A stretch of 64,000 bases of DNA from Anaerolineales bacterium UBA6055 (GCA_002428985.1 DIYL01000062.1:186001-250000); one strand, 5' to 3'. Shown: positions 8,331 to 18,063, numbered from the stretch's first letter. Made by a program: numbers and translations. The notes: a model not told the origin generated them from the letters alone.

Positions 8331-9665
8331 TCAACGATGCACATCCATCAAGACTTGATCAGCACCCGGATTTAAGGTGAAGTTGTAACTAGGCGTGACT
8401 TTCACCCCACCGTGTAGCGTTAATGTGCAATGCTGGTATAGAGTCGCGAGTATTAGTTGCATCTCCATGATTGCAAATTGGTTGCCTAGGCATATACGCG
8501 GGCCTGCTCCGAATGGAATATAGGCATAACGATGTAATTGTTCCTCAAATTCTGGTGTCCAACGGTCTGGGTCAAATGTCAGTGGATTAGGGTAGATCGC
8601 TCCGTCACGATGTAAACCATAGATCGTCGTTACAACAAGACTACCCTTACTGATGTGATTTCCACCAATTTCCACATTATCACTGCTCACGCGTCCAACC
8701 CCTAATGCTGATGGGAACAATCTTTGTGTCTCTTTGATGATCTGTGCGCTATATGTCAGCGACTTAAGGTCAGTAAGTTTAGCTGGACAATCTTCTAATA
8801 CTGTCGAGAGTTCAGCACGTAGTTTGTCCACAATATCGGGGTAATCGGATAAGGTTGTCAGTGCAAAAATAATGGTATTGGCAGTGGTTTCATGTCCGGC
8901 GATAAAAATCGTATTGAGTTCGCTCATGATTTGGTCGTCGCTCATAGTGCTACCGTCATCATATTGTGCCAGCATCAACATCGACAGTAAGTCGCCACGA
9001 TCTTCACCTATCTTGCGCCATTCATCGATGACTTCTTGATACAGTGTTTTCAGGGTTGCCATAACAGTTTTGATCTTTTGATTTCGTGGTGTTGGTAACC
9101 ACATTGGTGGTGATGAACTAGCGGTGACATCTTCGGCTGCGAATTGGAAAAATTGGTTCAGCGCGTCACTAATCATTTGATAGTGACTATCATCTTCCAT
9201 GCCAAACATGGTCTTGAGTATGATTTTAGATGTCAAATCGGGGATAATCTCTTTAATGTCCACTACATCGCCATGATTCCAATTACTGATGGTATCTTGT
9301 GTTAAATTGACAATGTCGTCAGCATAATTCCCGATACGCTGACTATGAAACGCAGGTTGCATCAACTTACGTTGCTTGCGCCATACCTCGTCATCTGATG
9401 TAAAAATACTCTCGCCTGTATATGAACGAAAAGCACGTTTAAGAATGTCATCTTTGCGAAAATTCTTGCTCTGCTTGACGAGAAATTCTTGGATTAAATC
9501 AGGGTGATTAACATAGACTGAGGTCACAGGGCCGTAGCGCACGCGTACAATGTCGCCTTGTTTATACATATCCCATTGATGTTGAATTATGTCTTTGCGT
9601 GCATCTTGGAGGTGCCCGAGAATTGGATTCGGTGCGGGAACATAAGGTGGTTGTGTGACGGTCAT
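8331..9665 (-). CDS. cytochrome P450 (class E-like)
   Basis: A haem-thiolate monooxygenase of 444 residues. It has the I-helix AGHETT (about 256-261), the K-helix ETQR (312-315) and the haem loop FGAGPRICLG (385-394) with Cys392 as axial ligand. The haem motif and length resemble fatty-acid or terpene hydroxylases of the CYP102/CYP4 type more than the small bacterial class. No reductase domain is fused and no redox partner lies nearby. ATG 9665 is chosen because GGAG stands eight bases before it; an upstream in-frame start at 9716 is possible. Confidence 0.93.
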   Translation of the reverse strand: MTVTQPPYVPAPNPILGHLQDARKDIIQHQWDMYKQGDIVRVRYGPVTSVYVNHPDLIQEFLVKQSKNFRKDDILKRAFRSYTGESIFTSDDEVWRKQRKLMQPAFHSQRIGNYADDIVNLTQDTISNWNHGDVVDIKEIIPDLTSKIILKTMFGMEDDSHYQMISDALNQFFQFAAEDVTASSSPPMWLPTPRNQKIKTVMATLKTLYQEVIDEWRKIGEDRGDLLSMLMLAQYDDGSTMSDDQIMSELNTIFIAGHETTANTIIFALTTLSDYPDIVDKLRAELSTVLEDCPAKLTDLKSLTYSAQIIKETQRLFPSALGVGRVSSDNVEIGGNHISKGSLVVTTIYGLHRDGAIYPNPLTFDPDRWTPEFEEQLHRYAYIPFGAGPRICLGNQFAIMEMQLILATLYQHCTLTLHGGVKVTPSYNFTLNPGADQVLMDVHR

Positions 9666-9882
9666 CTTGTTAGCTCCGGTTATCATATCACGGCGATAAT
9701 CGTATCTTAGCACCAACTCGATTTATTCCACGATTTACTTAATAAAATATCATGTACACATAATTCCCTCGTGCAAAACAACCTACAAATCACGTACAGG
9801 ATGTGGGTGTCAAAGCAACCGGACTGTGATTACACTGAAATGATACAAAACTATCAATCCAAACATAGAAAAGTATAAGCTT

Positions 9883-11094
9883 TTGACCTCACAATCCCGA
9901 TCTTACTTGCTGACTATCCCTCCTGACCTTTTTCCGCAATTAATACTTGTTGTTTTCTTTAGCGGTACGATGCGTGGATACAGTGCACCGTACTTCAATC
10001 TATTCTTAGATGATATGGGATTTTCTGCGACCTTAATCGGTACGGTCTTAAGTATAGCGTCCATCCTCGAACTGGTTATGATCCCTACATTGAGTCGTAT
10101 CGCGGATTCAAGGGGGGCGCATCGGCTGTTGTATCGTGGGTTGATGCTTGCTTATATTCTGGCTGTGTTGGCGATGATGATTTATCCGATTACAGCTGTT
10201 TTGTTTGTGGGGACTGTTATCGTACAATCCAATTTTCGTAGTACATTTCTGTTTGCGATGCAGTTATCGTTCACGAAGTTAGAACAACATGGCAAAACAT
10301 TCTTTGGGCGCATTCGGTCGGTATCCGCGGGCGGATTTATGATCGGCAATCTCACAGCCAGTCCCTTATTTGCAATAGGACAATTTACAGGGCTATTTAT
10401 TGCAACGATCATCAGCGGGGCATTATCGATTCTGTTTTCGGGTGCGATGCCTAAAAACACCACGGACAAACCCTCTGATGATATGGATAACGAAACATCT
10501 GATGAGACCATCGAGCGCAATCGGCTGATGTATCCGGTTTTTCTTGCACAGTTTTTTGTGGCGATCGGCTTGCGCAATGGGTTTGCATTCTGGTTGATTT
10601 ATTTTCAAGATGCGCTCAATATCCCAAGCGAACAAATCCCTTTAATTGTTGCATTTTCAGCAATTCTCGAACTACCATGGTTTATGTTATTGGATGGACC
10701 GATGAAACGATGGAGCGCGGTCTGGTTTTATATTATTGGCGCGATCGGTCTTGGAATACACTTTGTATTCTTCGGGCTGGCTGGCAGCTTCCTAGCTATT
10801 ATTGTGATATTGATAACGCGTGGTCCAATGTTTGCCATGTGGAATTTGTCGATTCTGGTACATATCAATGAAATTAGTCACCCGCGTAATGTGTCTACAA
10901 ATCAGGCGTTAGCACAAATTACTGTCCCTAGTATCGCAGGTTTGATCTCTAGTGCGCCACTAGGGTTTGTCTATGATAATTTCTCGCCGATGATATTTTT
11001 TGTCTTATGTTGTGTTGCGATGGTAATTGGTGGTTTGATTATGCTCGTTAGTCATCTAGCTAGTCGTAAATCTATCAAAGTGAAACATACATAA
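9883..11094 (+). CDS. MFS transporter (MFS_1-like)
   Basis: A 403-residue carrier with about 12 membrane segments, opening GTMRGYSAPYFNLFLDDMGFS and carrying the loop 2-3 motif RIADSRGAHRLLYR near residue 70. This resembles the MFS_1-like group, whose members move sugars or unknown solutes. A charged loop near 185-210 (DKPSDDMDNE) separates the halves. The only reasonable start is TTG 9883, since the next Met is residue 30. It is divergent from the P450 across 217 bases. Substrate unknown. Confidence 0.85.
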   Translation: MTSQSRSYLLTIPPDLFPQLILVVFFSGTMRGYSAPYFNLFLDDMGFSATLIGTVLSIASILELVMIPTLSRIADSRGAHRLLYRGLMLAYILAVLAMMIYPITAVLFVGTVIVQSNFRSTFLFAMQLSFTKLEQHGKTFFGRIRSVSAGGFMIGNLTASPLFAIGQFTGLFIATIISGALSILFSGAMPKNTTDKPSDDMDNETSDETIERNRLMYPVFLAQFFVAIGLRNGFAFWLIYFQDALNIPSEQIPLIVAFSAILELPWFMLLDGPMKRWSAVWFYIIGAIGLGIHFVFFGLAGSFLAIIVILITRGPMFAMWNLSILVHINEISHPRNVSTNQALAQITVPSIAGLISSAPLGFVYDNFSPMIFFVLCCVAMVIGGLIMLVSHLASRKSIKVKHT

Positions 11095-11196
11095 AACAAT
11101 ATAAGGCCGTTTGGTTGCCAAATTGAAGCAAATACCTGTCTATATGAGGTAATATAAGCTCACTTATCTGGACTATCATCATAAGGAGCAATTCAT

Positions 11197-12828
11197 ATGG
11201 CAAAAAAGACAGGTGGTGAAGCTGTTGTTGATGCACTCATCAAACATGGAGTTCATACGATATTTGGATTACCCGGTGTTCAAAACGATTGGCTCTACAA
11301 CGCACTCTACGATGCTCAGGACAAAATCAAAGTCATTCACCCCCGCCATGAACAAGGTGCAGGCTATATGGCATTGGGATATGCAATGGCGACTGGTAAA
11401 CCGATGACTTTTAGTGTTGTACCAGGACCGGGGGTGTTGAATGCGTCGGCTGCGTTGGCGACTGCTTATGGATTGAATGCCAAAGTTTTTTGTTTAACAG
11501 GGCAGATACCATCACAGCATATTGGCAAAGGTCGCGGTGTTTTACATGAGATTAATCATCAGCCGGATGTTTTGCGCGGATTAACCAAATGGACTGGCAC
11601 AGTGTTACATCCGTCCGAAGCAGGACGTAAAGTCGCACAGGCATTTAGCGAAATGAATTCCGGTCGTCCGCGTCCAGTTGCATTAGAAGTTCCGATGGAT
11701 GTGCTTAAACTAAAAACCGAAGTTCCCGAAGTTGAGATCTTACCAACACTCATACCACCTGTCGATGAAGATGCGATTGCTGAAGCTGGTAAGCTATTGG
11801 GAACAGCAAAACGCCCGATGATTTTTGTTGGGGGTGGTGCGCAAGGTGTGAGCGAAGAGGTAACCCAACTCGCTGGGATGTTACAAGCTCCTGTGGTTGC
11901 TTATCGTACGGGACAAGGTGTCATTGATGGACGGCATTACCTCAGCTTGCATACACCACCTGCACACGACTATTACAAAACTACCGATGTTGTTCTCGCG
12001 GTTGGATCGAATATGCGGATTCCGATACAACGTTGGGGTACAGATAGCGATATGAAGATTATTCGCATTGATGTCGACAGTGATGCGATGCACCGGATTA
12101 AGCAACCGGACTTAGCTATTGTCGCTCAATCCGAAGATGCATTGCCATTATTACTTGATGCTGTTGCAAAGCACAACATCAAACGCGAGTCAGCTAAAGA
12201 TGAGATGCTAGGTATCAAAGCAAAATGGGCACAAAGTACAGAGTACCTGGAACCTCAAAATACGTATTTAAAAATTATTCGTGAAGAACTTGGTGAGGAT
12301 GGTATTTTTGTTGATGAATTGACACAGGTTGGGTTTGCTGCGCGGATTAATTATCCCGTGTATAAACCGCGCACCTTCATTAGTACAGGGTATCAAGGGA
12401 CACTCGGTTATGGTGTGCCTACCGGGCTGGGTGTGAAAGTGGCTAAACCGGATATTCCTGTTTTGTCGATTGCAGGGGATGGTGGGTTTATGTTTAGTGT
12501 TCAATCCATTGCGACTGCAGTTCAACATAGAATTGGGTTGGTGACGATTGTGTTTAATAACAATGCCTATGGCAATGTCCGCACAATGCAAATCCGTGAT
12601 TATGATGAGCGCGTGATTGCCACTGACTTGGTCAACCCAGATTTTGTCAAATTGGCTGAAGCCTTTGGCGCAAATGGTTACCGTGCTGAAACAGAGGCTC
12701 AATTGCGTGAAGCAATGCAGAAAGGCTTTGCCAGTGATTTACCCACAGTAATTGAAGTGCCGATTGGTGAGACCCCAAGTGTAGACCGCTTCCGCAATAT
12801 GGGACATATTCGCCCACCAAAGGCATAA
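11197..12828 (+). CDS. ThDP-dependent enzyme of the acetolactate synthase superfamily
   Basis: A 543-residue protein with the full three-domain layout. Glu52 (RHEQGAGYMA) is the ThDP-activating glutamate; a central domain (about 190-330) follows; the C-terminal cofactor domain has GDGGF (427-431) to NNN (454-456). It is shorter than catalytic acetolactate synthase and no regulatory subunit is adjacent, so it may be a decarboxylase, ligase or other 2-oxoacid enzyme. A strong AAGGAG precedes the ATG. The next gene starts two bases after its stop, so the two are co-translated. Confidence 0.88.
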   Translation: MAKKTGGEAVVDALIKHGVHTIFGLPGVQNDWLYNALYDAQDKIKVIHPRHEQGAGYMALGYAMATGKPMTFSVVPGPGVLNASAALATAYGLNAKVFCLTGQIPSQHIGKGRGVLHEINHQPDVLRGLTKWTGTVLHPSEAGRKVAQAFSEMNSGRPRPVALEVPMDVLKLKTEVPEVEILPTLIPPVDEDAIAEAGKLLGTAKRPMIFVGGGAQGVSEEVTQLAGMLQAPVVAYRTGQGVIDGRHYLSLHTPPAHDYYKTTDVVLAVGSNMRIPIQRWGTDSDMKIIRIDVDSDAMHRIKQPDLAIVAQSEDALPLLLDAVAKHNIKRESAKDEMLGIKAKWAQSTEYLEPQNTYLKIIREELGEDGIFVDELTQVGFAARINYPVYKPRTFISTGYQGTLGYGVPTGLGVKVAKPDIPVLSIAGDGGFMFSVQSIATAVQHRIGLVTIVFNNNAYGNVRTMQIRDYDERVIATDLVNPDFVKLAEAFGANGYRAETEAQLREAMQKGFASDLPTVIEVPIGETPSVDRFRNMGHIRPPKA

Positions 12829-12830
12829 TC

Positions 12831-13688
12831 ATGACAGATATTATTCTAAAACCAGACTCTAAAATTTATCGCACTTTTCAAAATTTAATTGCTGATGCCG
12901 ATCGCGTATTTTTTGCAGGATTACCGGGTGTAGGTAAAAGCCTGATGTTGCAGCAATTAACATTGATGGCAAAAGAGGTAGGGCGTAGTGTACACCTCAT
13001 TCAGTGGGATACTGCGCGTCCTGCGTTTGAAATATCCGAGGTCATGCAAAAATATCCAGAGGTTGATGGAGTGACTCACGCAATGGTACGCAAAGCTGTT
13101 GGCATGTGGGCGCGTCAAGGTGTAGAGGATTGGGATAATGCACATGATAAACCTGCACATATGCTCATTGGCGAAGTGCCACTCGTTGGTAATCGGCTGA
13201 TGGAGTTGGCGATACCACACGACGATAAGATCGAAAAGATGCTTAAAAATACGCGAACTCAATTTGTTATCCCTGCACCATCCAAAGCTGTGCGCAATGT
13301 AATTGAAGCCAACCGCGAAAAAACGATTGTTGAGCCACGCCATGAAAAAGAAACTAAAGATGCACCCCCGAATGTACTTAGGACATTGTGGCATGACCTG
13401 TATCAACTGGCGGGTGAGCTAGGTTTAACTACAGTTGAAGCGGAAAAAGTACCATACTCATCTGAAATTTACACAGCTGTGTATCAACATCTATTGCAAC
13501 ATCGTCATGTGCAGGTACTGGATATTGATGATATTCTAAAACCATCGGGATCCGCTTATGACTTTGCAAGTAAAATCCCTGAATTGACTGCATCTCCGCA
13601 ACAAGTCACGGAGATTTTGACACAGTTGGAAGCAAACTTCACTATTGAGCAAGTCGAAGAAGAGGTAAACAACTGGTACAAGGTTTAA
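12831..13688 (+). CDS. P-loop NTPase-like protein of unknown function, co-transcribed with the ThDP enzyme
   Basis: A 285-residue protein with Walker A GLPGVGKS (about 30-37) after a short N-terminal segment, then HLIQWDTARPAFE, where the Asp may be catalytic. The middle has PAHMLIGEVPLVGNRL and a PRHEKETKDAPPNVL stretch; the C-terminal 80 residues are helical and acidic. I do not recognise the family. The fold may be a small kinase or an ATPase. The two-base gap to the ThDP gene suggests a joint role such as activating or modifying the same substrate. Confidence 0.75.
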   Translation: MTDIILKPDSKIYRTFQNLIADADRVFFAGLPGVGKSLMLQQLTLMAKEVGRSVHLIQWDTARPAFEISEVMQKYPEVDGVTHAMVRKAVGMWARQGVEDWDNAHDKPAHMLIGEVPLVGNRLMELAIPHDDKIEKMLKNTRTQFVIPAPSKAVRNVIEANREKTIVEPRHEKETKDAPPNVLRTLWHDLYQLAGELGLTTVEAEKVPYSSEIYTAVYQHLLQHRHVQVLDIDDILKPSGSAYDFASKIPELTASPQQVTEILTQLEANFTIEQVEEEVNNWYKV

Positions 13689-13693
13689 GGATG

Positions 13694-13718
13694 TTGGGGG
13701 TATGTTACCTGCCCCCAA
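13694..13718. terminator. hairpin between convergent genes
   Basis: TTGGGGG (13694-13700) pairs with CCCCCAA (13712-13718) around an 11-base loop, between the ends of the P-loop gene and the convergent desulfhydrase-like gene. There is no long T-run, so termination strength is uncertain. Confidence 0.5.
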
Positions 13719-13733
13719 TTCTGATTCAACCTA

Positions 13734-14780
13734 TTAATTCCCTAATACATCATCAGCCTTAGCAAATAGACCTGATGTACCGCCTGTGTGCCAGAATAAA
13801 ATTGCTTCATCCGATGAATATTCACCTGACTGTATCCGTTGCATCAACCCACCTAAGGCGCGCCCCGTATAGACAGGGTCGACAATGATACCTTCGGATT
13901 GTGCAATTTTTCGGATTGCATTGCGCTCTAAATCCGTAACGACACCGTAGCTGTGAGTTCCGGCGGCTGCAAGTAAATGAATGTCGTTTTCGGTTACGTT
14001 GATGTCGAAATTATAGTGTTCGATAGTGTCGTGTGTGAGCTTTACGATTTTTGCAGGCAATGTCTCGAAGCCACTGTTCATGATACCCTCAAGTCTCACA
14101 TCCCAGCCCAGTAATTTCGCGCCGATGAGCATCCCAACATGTGTTCCACCCGACCCTGATAAAAAGATAATACGATCTATTGATGTATTCATCGCTTGTA
14201 GTTGATGGTAGACCTCTTCAATCGCATTGATATATCCGGCTGTACCTATTGGATTGGATGCGCCTAATGGGATGATATACGGTTTTTTGCCTTCTTCACG
14301 CAACTCATCGGCAATAGTGTGCAACATTGCATCGATTTCTCCAGTAGGATGTTGTGGTTTGCCTGACCAGCGAATAGTTGCACCGAGTAGTTTGTCCAAT
14401 AATAAGTTGCCATTGATATGTTCTGGTTCATGTCCGCGCAGTAATAAGACACAGTCGAGTCCGTACTTAGCGGCAGTTGCAGCTGTTTGTCGACAGTGGT
14501 TGGATTGCGCTGATCCGGTTGTGATGACTGTATTTGCTCCCGTTGTCAACGCATCCCCAACGACATATTCTAGTTTGCGGACTTTATTGCCACCGGTTGC
14601 TAGTCCGGTTTGGTCATCGCGCTTGATGAGTAGGCGCGGACAATTATCTCCAAGTAATTGGCGTAGATTATGCAATTCTTCTAGTGGGGTGGGTAAAAAC
14701 GCGAGAGGGATACGTGATATGTCGTGTGCCAAAACTGAATCGCGGTGGTTAATCATCTCGCCATGGGTTGATTGCATCAC
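13734..14780 (-). CDS. D-cysteine desulfhydrase / ACC deaminase family PLP enzyme
   Basis: A 348-residue fold-type II PLP enzyme. The cofactor lysine is probably Lys66 in GGNKVRKLEY, followed by TTGSAQSNHCRQ, which binds the substrate carboxylate, and a glycine-rich phosphate site SGSGGTHVG (about 208-216). The family includes D-cysteine desulfhydrase, which gives pyruvate, sulfide and ammonia, and 1-aminocyclopropane-1-carboxylate deaminase. The C-terminal block VDPVYTGRALGGLM is typical. The choice between the two activities is not settled; most bacterial homologues outside plant associates are desulfhydrases. Confidence 0.88.
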   Translation of the reverse strand: MMQSTHGEMINHRDSVLAHDISRIPLAFLPTPLEELHNLRQLLGDNCPRLLIKRDDQTGLATGGNKVRKLEYVVGDALTTGANTVITTGSAQSNHCRQTAATAAKYGLDCVLLLRGHEPEHINGNLLLDKLLGATIRWSGKPQHPTGEIDAMLHTIADELREEGKKPYIIPLGASNPIGTAGYINAIEEVYHQLQAMNTSIDRIIFLSGSGGTHVGMLIGAKLLGWDVRLEGIMNSGFETLPAKIVKLTHDTIEHYNFDINVTENDIHLLAAAGTHSYGVVTDLERNAIRKIAQSEGIIVDPVYTGRALGGLMQRIQSGEYSSDEAILFWHTGGTSGLFAKADDVLGN

Positions 14781-14950
14781 ATATAGTCCTTAAATGTATT
14801 ATATCAAGCTGGATTTATATAAACTGTATAATATTCTTAAAGATTTTACTCTATTTCCCCGTGATTTCTTCAACTACACTGCAAAACGAAAATGTAGCAA
14901 AATCTCATGTTTTCTATTCTTCGTTACCAGTATTTTTATAGGAGTTTTCG

Positions 14951-17668
14951 TTGAATCTATCAAGTTCTAAAACAAGTGATTTTGGAAAAGTTGAACAAGA
15001 TATTCGGTTTCTTATTCAGTGTTTTCGAGAAGTATTAGAAGAAAATGGCGAACAGGAACTTGCACAGGCATTGCCATGGACGGAAGAAAAAGAGTCCGAG
15101 TTAGACCACAAACGCATCGACACTGTCAAAGTGACACAAGCCTATTCGATAGCATTTCAGTTGCTGAATATTGCTGAGGAAAACGCAGTTGTCCAATACC
15201 GTAGATTGTTGGAAAAAGAAGCCGTTAGTGAACGCTTCTCTGGATTGTGGAGTCAAAACTTGCAATCCTTTAAACAACGAGGCGTATCAGATGAACAGAT
15301 TGCATCAGACCTAGCCCGTGTTCGTGTTGAGCCGGTGTTAACTGCGCACCCGACTGAAGCAAAACGCTATACGGTACTCGAGCAACACCGCTATCTGTAT
15401 CTGCTGATGGTGCGCCGCGAAAATCAGATGTGGACACCACAAGAAACACAGGCTATTCGAGATGAGATCAAAACAGCCTTGGATCGGTTGTGGCGTACTG
15501 GCGAAATCTATTTAGATAAACCCGATGTCGCATCTGAGATCAGAAATACGCTCTATTATCTGCGCAACATGTTCCCGCAAGTTGTTGAGCTAGTAGACAA
15601 ACGCTTAGTACAAAATTGGATTGAAGCAGGTTTTGATGGAGAACGGTTTACCAATCCTGATAACTATCCCAACATTCAATTTGGTACATGGGTTGGTGGG
15701 GATCGTGATGGACACCCACTCGTCACATCAGAGACTACTGCGCAGACATTACAAGCGCTTAGGGCAAATGCACTCAGCCTGCTTGAAGAAAAATTAATTC
15801 ACCTTGCGCAAAAGCTCAGTTTATCTCGGTTTACACAAACTGTACCCTATACACTTGATCAACACATTCAGGATAACGCGACTAGTCTCGGTGAAGCTGG
15901 TCAAGCTGCATTAGATCGCAACCCTGAAGAACCTTGGCGACAAATAATCAATCTCATGTTGGCTCGCTTAACTGCAGAGGAACACGCAGATACATATGTC
16001 AATGCTAATGCGCTCGAAGATGATCTCAAGGTGCTATATCATAGTCTAATTGACATCGGTGCAGATCGCCTTGCAAAATTTGATGTGTTACCTGTGATTC
16101 GTATCGTCCAAACTTTTGGTTTCCATCTGGCATCACTCGATATTCGCCAGAATAGCAGCTTTCATGATCGTGCGTTGTCGCAACTGCTTGAAGTCGCAGG
16201 CGTTGACGATAGTGATTTCCTCAATTGGGACAAAGATAAACGCTTACAATTGCTCAATCATGAATTGACCATACCGCGCCCCTTTACTTTACCTGACGCT
16301 GAACTTGAGGCAGAGTCTCGTGCTGTTGTTGATGTATACCGTGTTGTTGCCGATTATATTCATCATCATGGTGCACGCGGGCTTGGCTCGTTAATCGTCA
16401 GTATGACACGTGATGTAACCGACTTATTGACTGTTTATGCGCTAGCCCGTGAGGCAGGGTTATTGATTAATGGTGATGAGGGGCTCATCTGTCAACTTCC
16501 GGTTGTCCCGTTGTTCGAGACAATTGATGATCTAGAACGTAGCTCCGGCATTTTGACTGAATTTCTATCGCACCCACTGACTATTCGTAGTTTGAAGTAT
16601 CAACAAGAACGCGATGGTTTGGAAATGCCTGTGCAACAGGTAATGATCGGCTATAGCGATAGCAATAAAGATGGTGGCATTCTAGCAAGTATGTGGAAAT
16701 TGTATGAAGCGCAACGTCAATTAACCGATGTAGGTGCAGAACACGGTGTGAAAATTCGCTTCTTCCACGGGCGGGGCGGATCAATTAGCCGTGGTGGTGG
16801 ACCATCGCATCGTTTTTTACGCGCATTGCCAGCAAAAGCACTCGATGGTGATCTACGGCTAACTGAGCAGGGTGAAGTGATCGCTCGTAAATATGCGAAC
16901 AAAGAGACCGCAGTACGCAACATCGAACAATTGCTATCTAATTCGCTGAGGGCATCCATCCGCAAGCAGAGTAGCAAACCTCATGCGCTTGAACATGTCA
17001 TGCCTCAATTAGTCGACATTAGTCGTCAAACCTATCACGACTTGATTAGTCAGGATGGATTTATACCGTTTTATCGTCAGGCAACACCCATTGATGTGAT
17101 TGAATCGAGTCGAATTGGTTCACGTCCAGCTCGACGTACTGGTAAACACACACTCGCTGATTTGCGCGCTATTCCATGGGTGTTCAGTTGGAGTCAGGCG
17201 CGTTTCTTGTTGTCGGGATGGTATGGTTTTGGAACGGCTTTACAAACGCTCCAGTCAAGTGATGCTGGGTTGTTTGAGGAAATTAGTAACACACTATTTG
17301 AGTGGCCTCAATTCCATCATGTCGTCAGTAGTGTCGCCAGTAATGTGATGCTGACAGACGAAGCAATCATGCAACAGTATGCAGCATTGGTCGAGGATAG
17401 CGATATACGTCAGCATATGATGCAAATGATTTCGGCTGAGCTAGAGCGTACATGGAGTGTATTGGAGCACTTTTATAGTGGCTCGTTATGGGATCAACGT
17501 CCAAATGTATCGCAAGTTATTTTGATGCGCCAGACACCACTACGCAATTTGCATGAACAACAAATCCGGTTATTGCGTGCATGGCGGGAAAACCCCACTG
17601 ATGAAGCCCTATCGGAATTGCTTGTCACAGTCAATGCAATTGCAAATGGCCTAGGCACAACAGGTTAA
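14951..17668 (+). CDS. ppc: phosphoenolpyruvate carboxylase
   Basis: A 905-residue enzyme that fixes bicarbonate onto PEP to make oxaloacetate, replenishing the TCA cycle. Conserved blocks are VLTAHPTEAKR (catalytic His near 134), IGYSDSNKDGG near 565, and the mobile loop FHGRGGSISRGGGPSHR near 600. The C-terminus ends GTTG, close to the usual NTG. Length is normal for the bacterial family. The start is TTG 14951, supported by GGAG six bases upstream. It stands alone with its own 170-base upstream region. Confidence 0.97.
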   Translation: MNLSSSKTSDFGKVEQDIRFLIQCFREVLEENGEQELAQALPWTEEKESELDHKRIDTVKVTQAYSIAFQLLNIAEENAVVQYRRLLEKEAVSERFSGLWSQNLQSFKQRGVSDEQIASDLARVRVEPVLTAHPTEAKRYTVLEQHRYLYLLMVRRENQMWTPQETQAIRDEIKTALDRLWRTGEIYLDKPDVASEIRNTLYYLRNMFPQVVELVDKRLVQNWIEAGFDGERFTNPDNYPNIQFGTWVGGDRDGHPLVTSETTAQTLQALRANALSLLEEKLIHLAQKLSLSRFTQTVPYTLDQHIQDNATSLGEAGQAALDRNPEEPWRQIINLMLARLTAEEHADTYVNANALEDDLKVLYHSLIDIGADRLAKFDVLPVIRIVQTFGFHLASLDIRQNSSFHDRALSQLLEVAGVDDSDFLNWDKDKRLQLLNHELTIPRPFTLPDAELEAESRAVVDVYRVVADYIHHHGARGLGSLIVSMTRDVTDLLTVYALAREAGLLINGDEGLICQLPVVPLFETIDDLERSSGILTEFLSHPLTIRSLKYQQERDGLEMPVQQVMIGYSDSNKDGGILASMWKLYEAQRQLTDVGAEHGVKIRFFHGRGGSISRGGGPSHRFLRALPAKALDGDLRLTEQGEVIARKYANKETAVRNIEQLLSNSLRASIRKQSSKPHALEHVMPQLVDISRQTYHDLISQDGFIPFYRQATPIDVIESSRIGSRPARRTGKHTLADLRAIPWVFSWSQARFLLSGWYGFGTALQTLQSSDAGLFEEISNTLFEWPQFHHVVSSVASNVMLTDEAIMQQYAALVEDSDIRQHMMQMISAELERTWSVLEHFYSGSLWDQRPNVSQVILMRQTPLRNLHEQQIRLLRAWRENPTDEALSELLVTVNAIANGLGTTG

Positions 17669-17714
17669 ATCTCCATTTGTCGTTAGCTAGTGATATATCA
17701 GCTAACGTCCACTG

Positions 17715-17765
17715 AAAACACAAATAGCCTCCTGAGGCGACACCCCTCGTTACTCAGGTGGCTAT
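17715..17765 (-). terminator. terminator-like 3' hairpin of RNA copy B
   Basis: On the minus strand ATAGCC-A-CCTGAG pairs with CTCAGG-A-GGCTAT, followed by TTTGTGTTTT. It is equivalent to the copy A terminator. It lies about 50 bases past the end of ppc and, read from the plus strand, could also stop ppc transcription. Confidence 0.55.
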
Positions 17766-17955
17766 ATCCGATAAACGATCGTACTAACGATGAATCACAA
17801 TCATATGATTCCCGACGACTATTCCTGACATCAATAGATAACACAAACTACACGCGCGCTGTGACATGCGTTACAATATTGTCAGGAAACTTAAGTACTT
17901 CTAGAAGTATTCCTGAGAGGCGGTCTCTACACCGCCTTTCCCTTAAATTAAGGAT
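17722..17955 (-). ncRNA. candidate structured RNA gene, copy B
   Basis: The inverted homologue of copy A. Minus-strand order is the same: CCTTAA/TTAAGG hairpin, GGCGGT/ACCGCC, TACTT/AAGTA with a self-complementary CTAG loop (17896-17909), the long stem TTCCTGACA/TGTCAGGAA, GAATCA/TGATTC, and the terminal hairpin. Compared with copy A, two adjacent pairs of the long stem (TG/CA to CA/TG) and one pair of the 5' hairpin change on both sides. The 47-base core (17832-17878) is identical. It is transcribed toward the end of ppc and divergently from the effector gene at 18095, so it is not a riboswitch leader of a neighbour. Confidence 0.72.
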
Positions 17956-17961
17956 ACAAAA

Positions 17962-17990
17962 ACTATATCGTATTTCCACTTACTCCGCAA
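17962..17990 (-). promoter_or_regulatory. sigma70-like promoter of structured RNA copy B
   Basis: Minus strand TTGCGG (17985-17990), 17-base spacer, TATAGT (17962-17967), matching the copy A promoter in both boxes and in spacing. Confidence 0.72.
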
Positions 17991-18054
17991 GCAAAATCAT
18001 ATGTGAAATTTTTACGATCTGCATAATAATTTTACAATTTATTATGTGTCGATA

Positions 18055-18063
18055 TGTTATAGT
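18055..18063 (+). promoter_or_regulatory. extended -10 promoter for the effector/chaperone pair
   Basis: TGTTATAGT has the TGn extension and a good -10, 31 bases before the ATG at 18095. A TTTACA lies upstream at a poor spacing. The placement gives a short leader with TAAGGA as ribosome site. Confidence 0.4.

Noticed and set aside
14227..14793. 188-codon plus-strand ORF
   Set aside because: Antisense to the PLP enzyme gene, which has complete cofactor motifs.
6189..17955. Composite transposon bounded by inverted copies
   Set aside because: No transposase in or near either copy, no target duplications seen, and the genes between are ordinary chromosomal ones.
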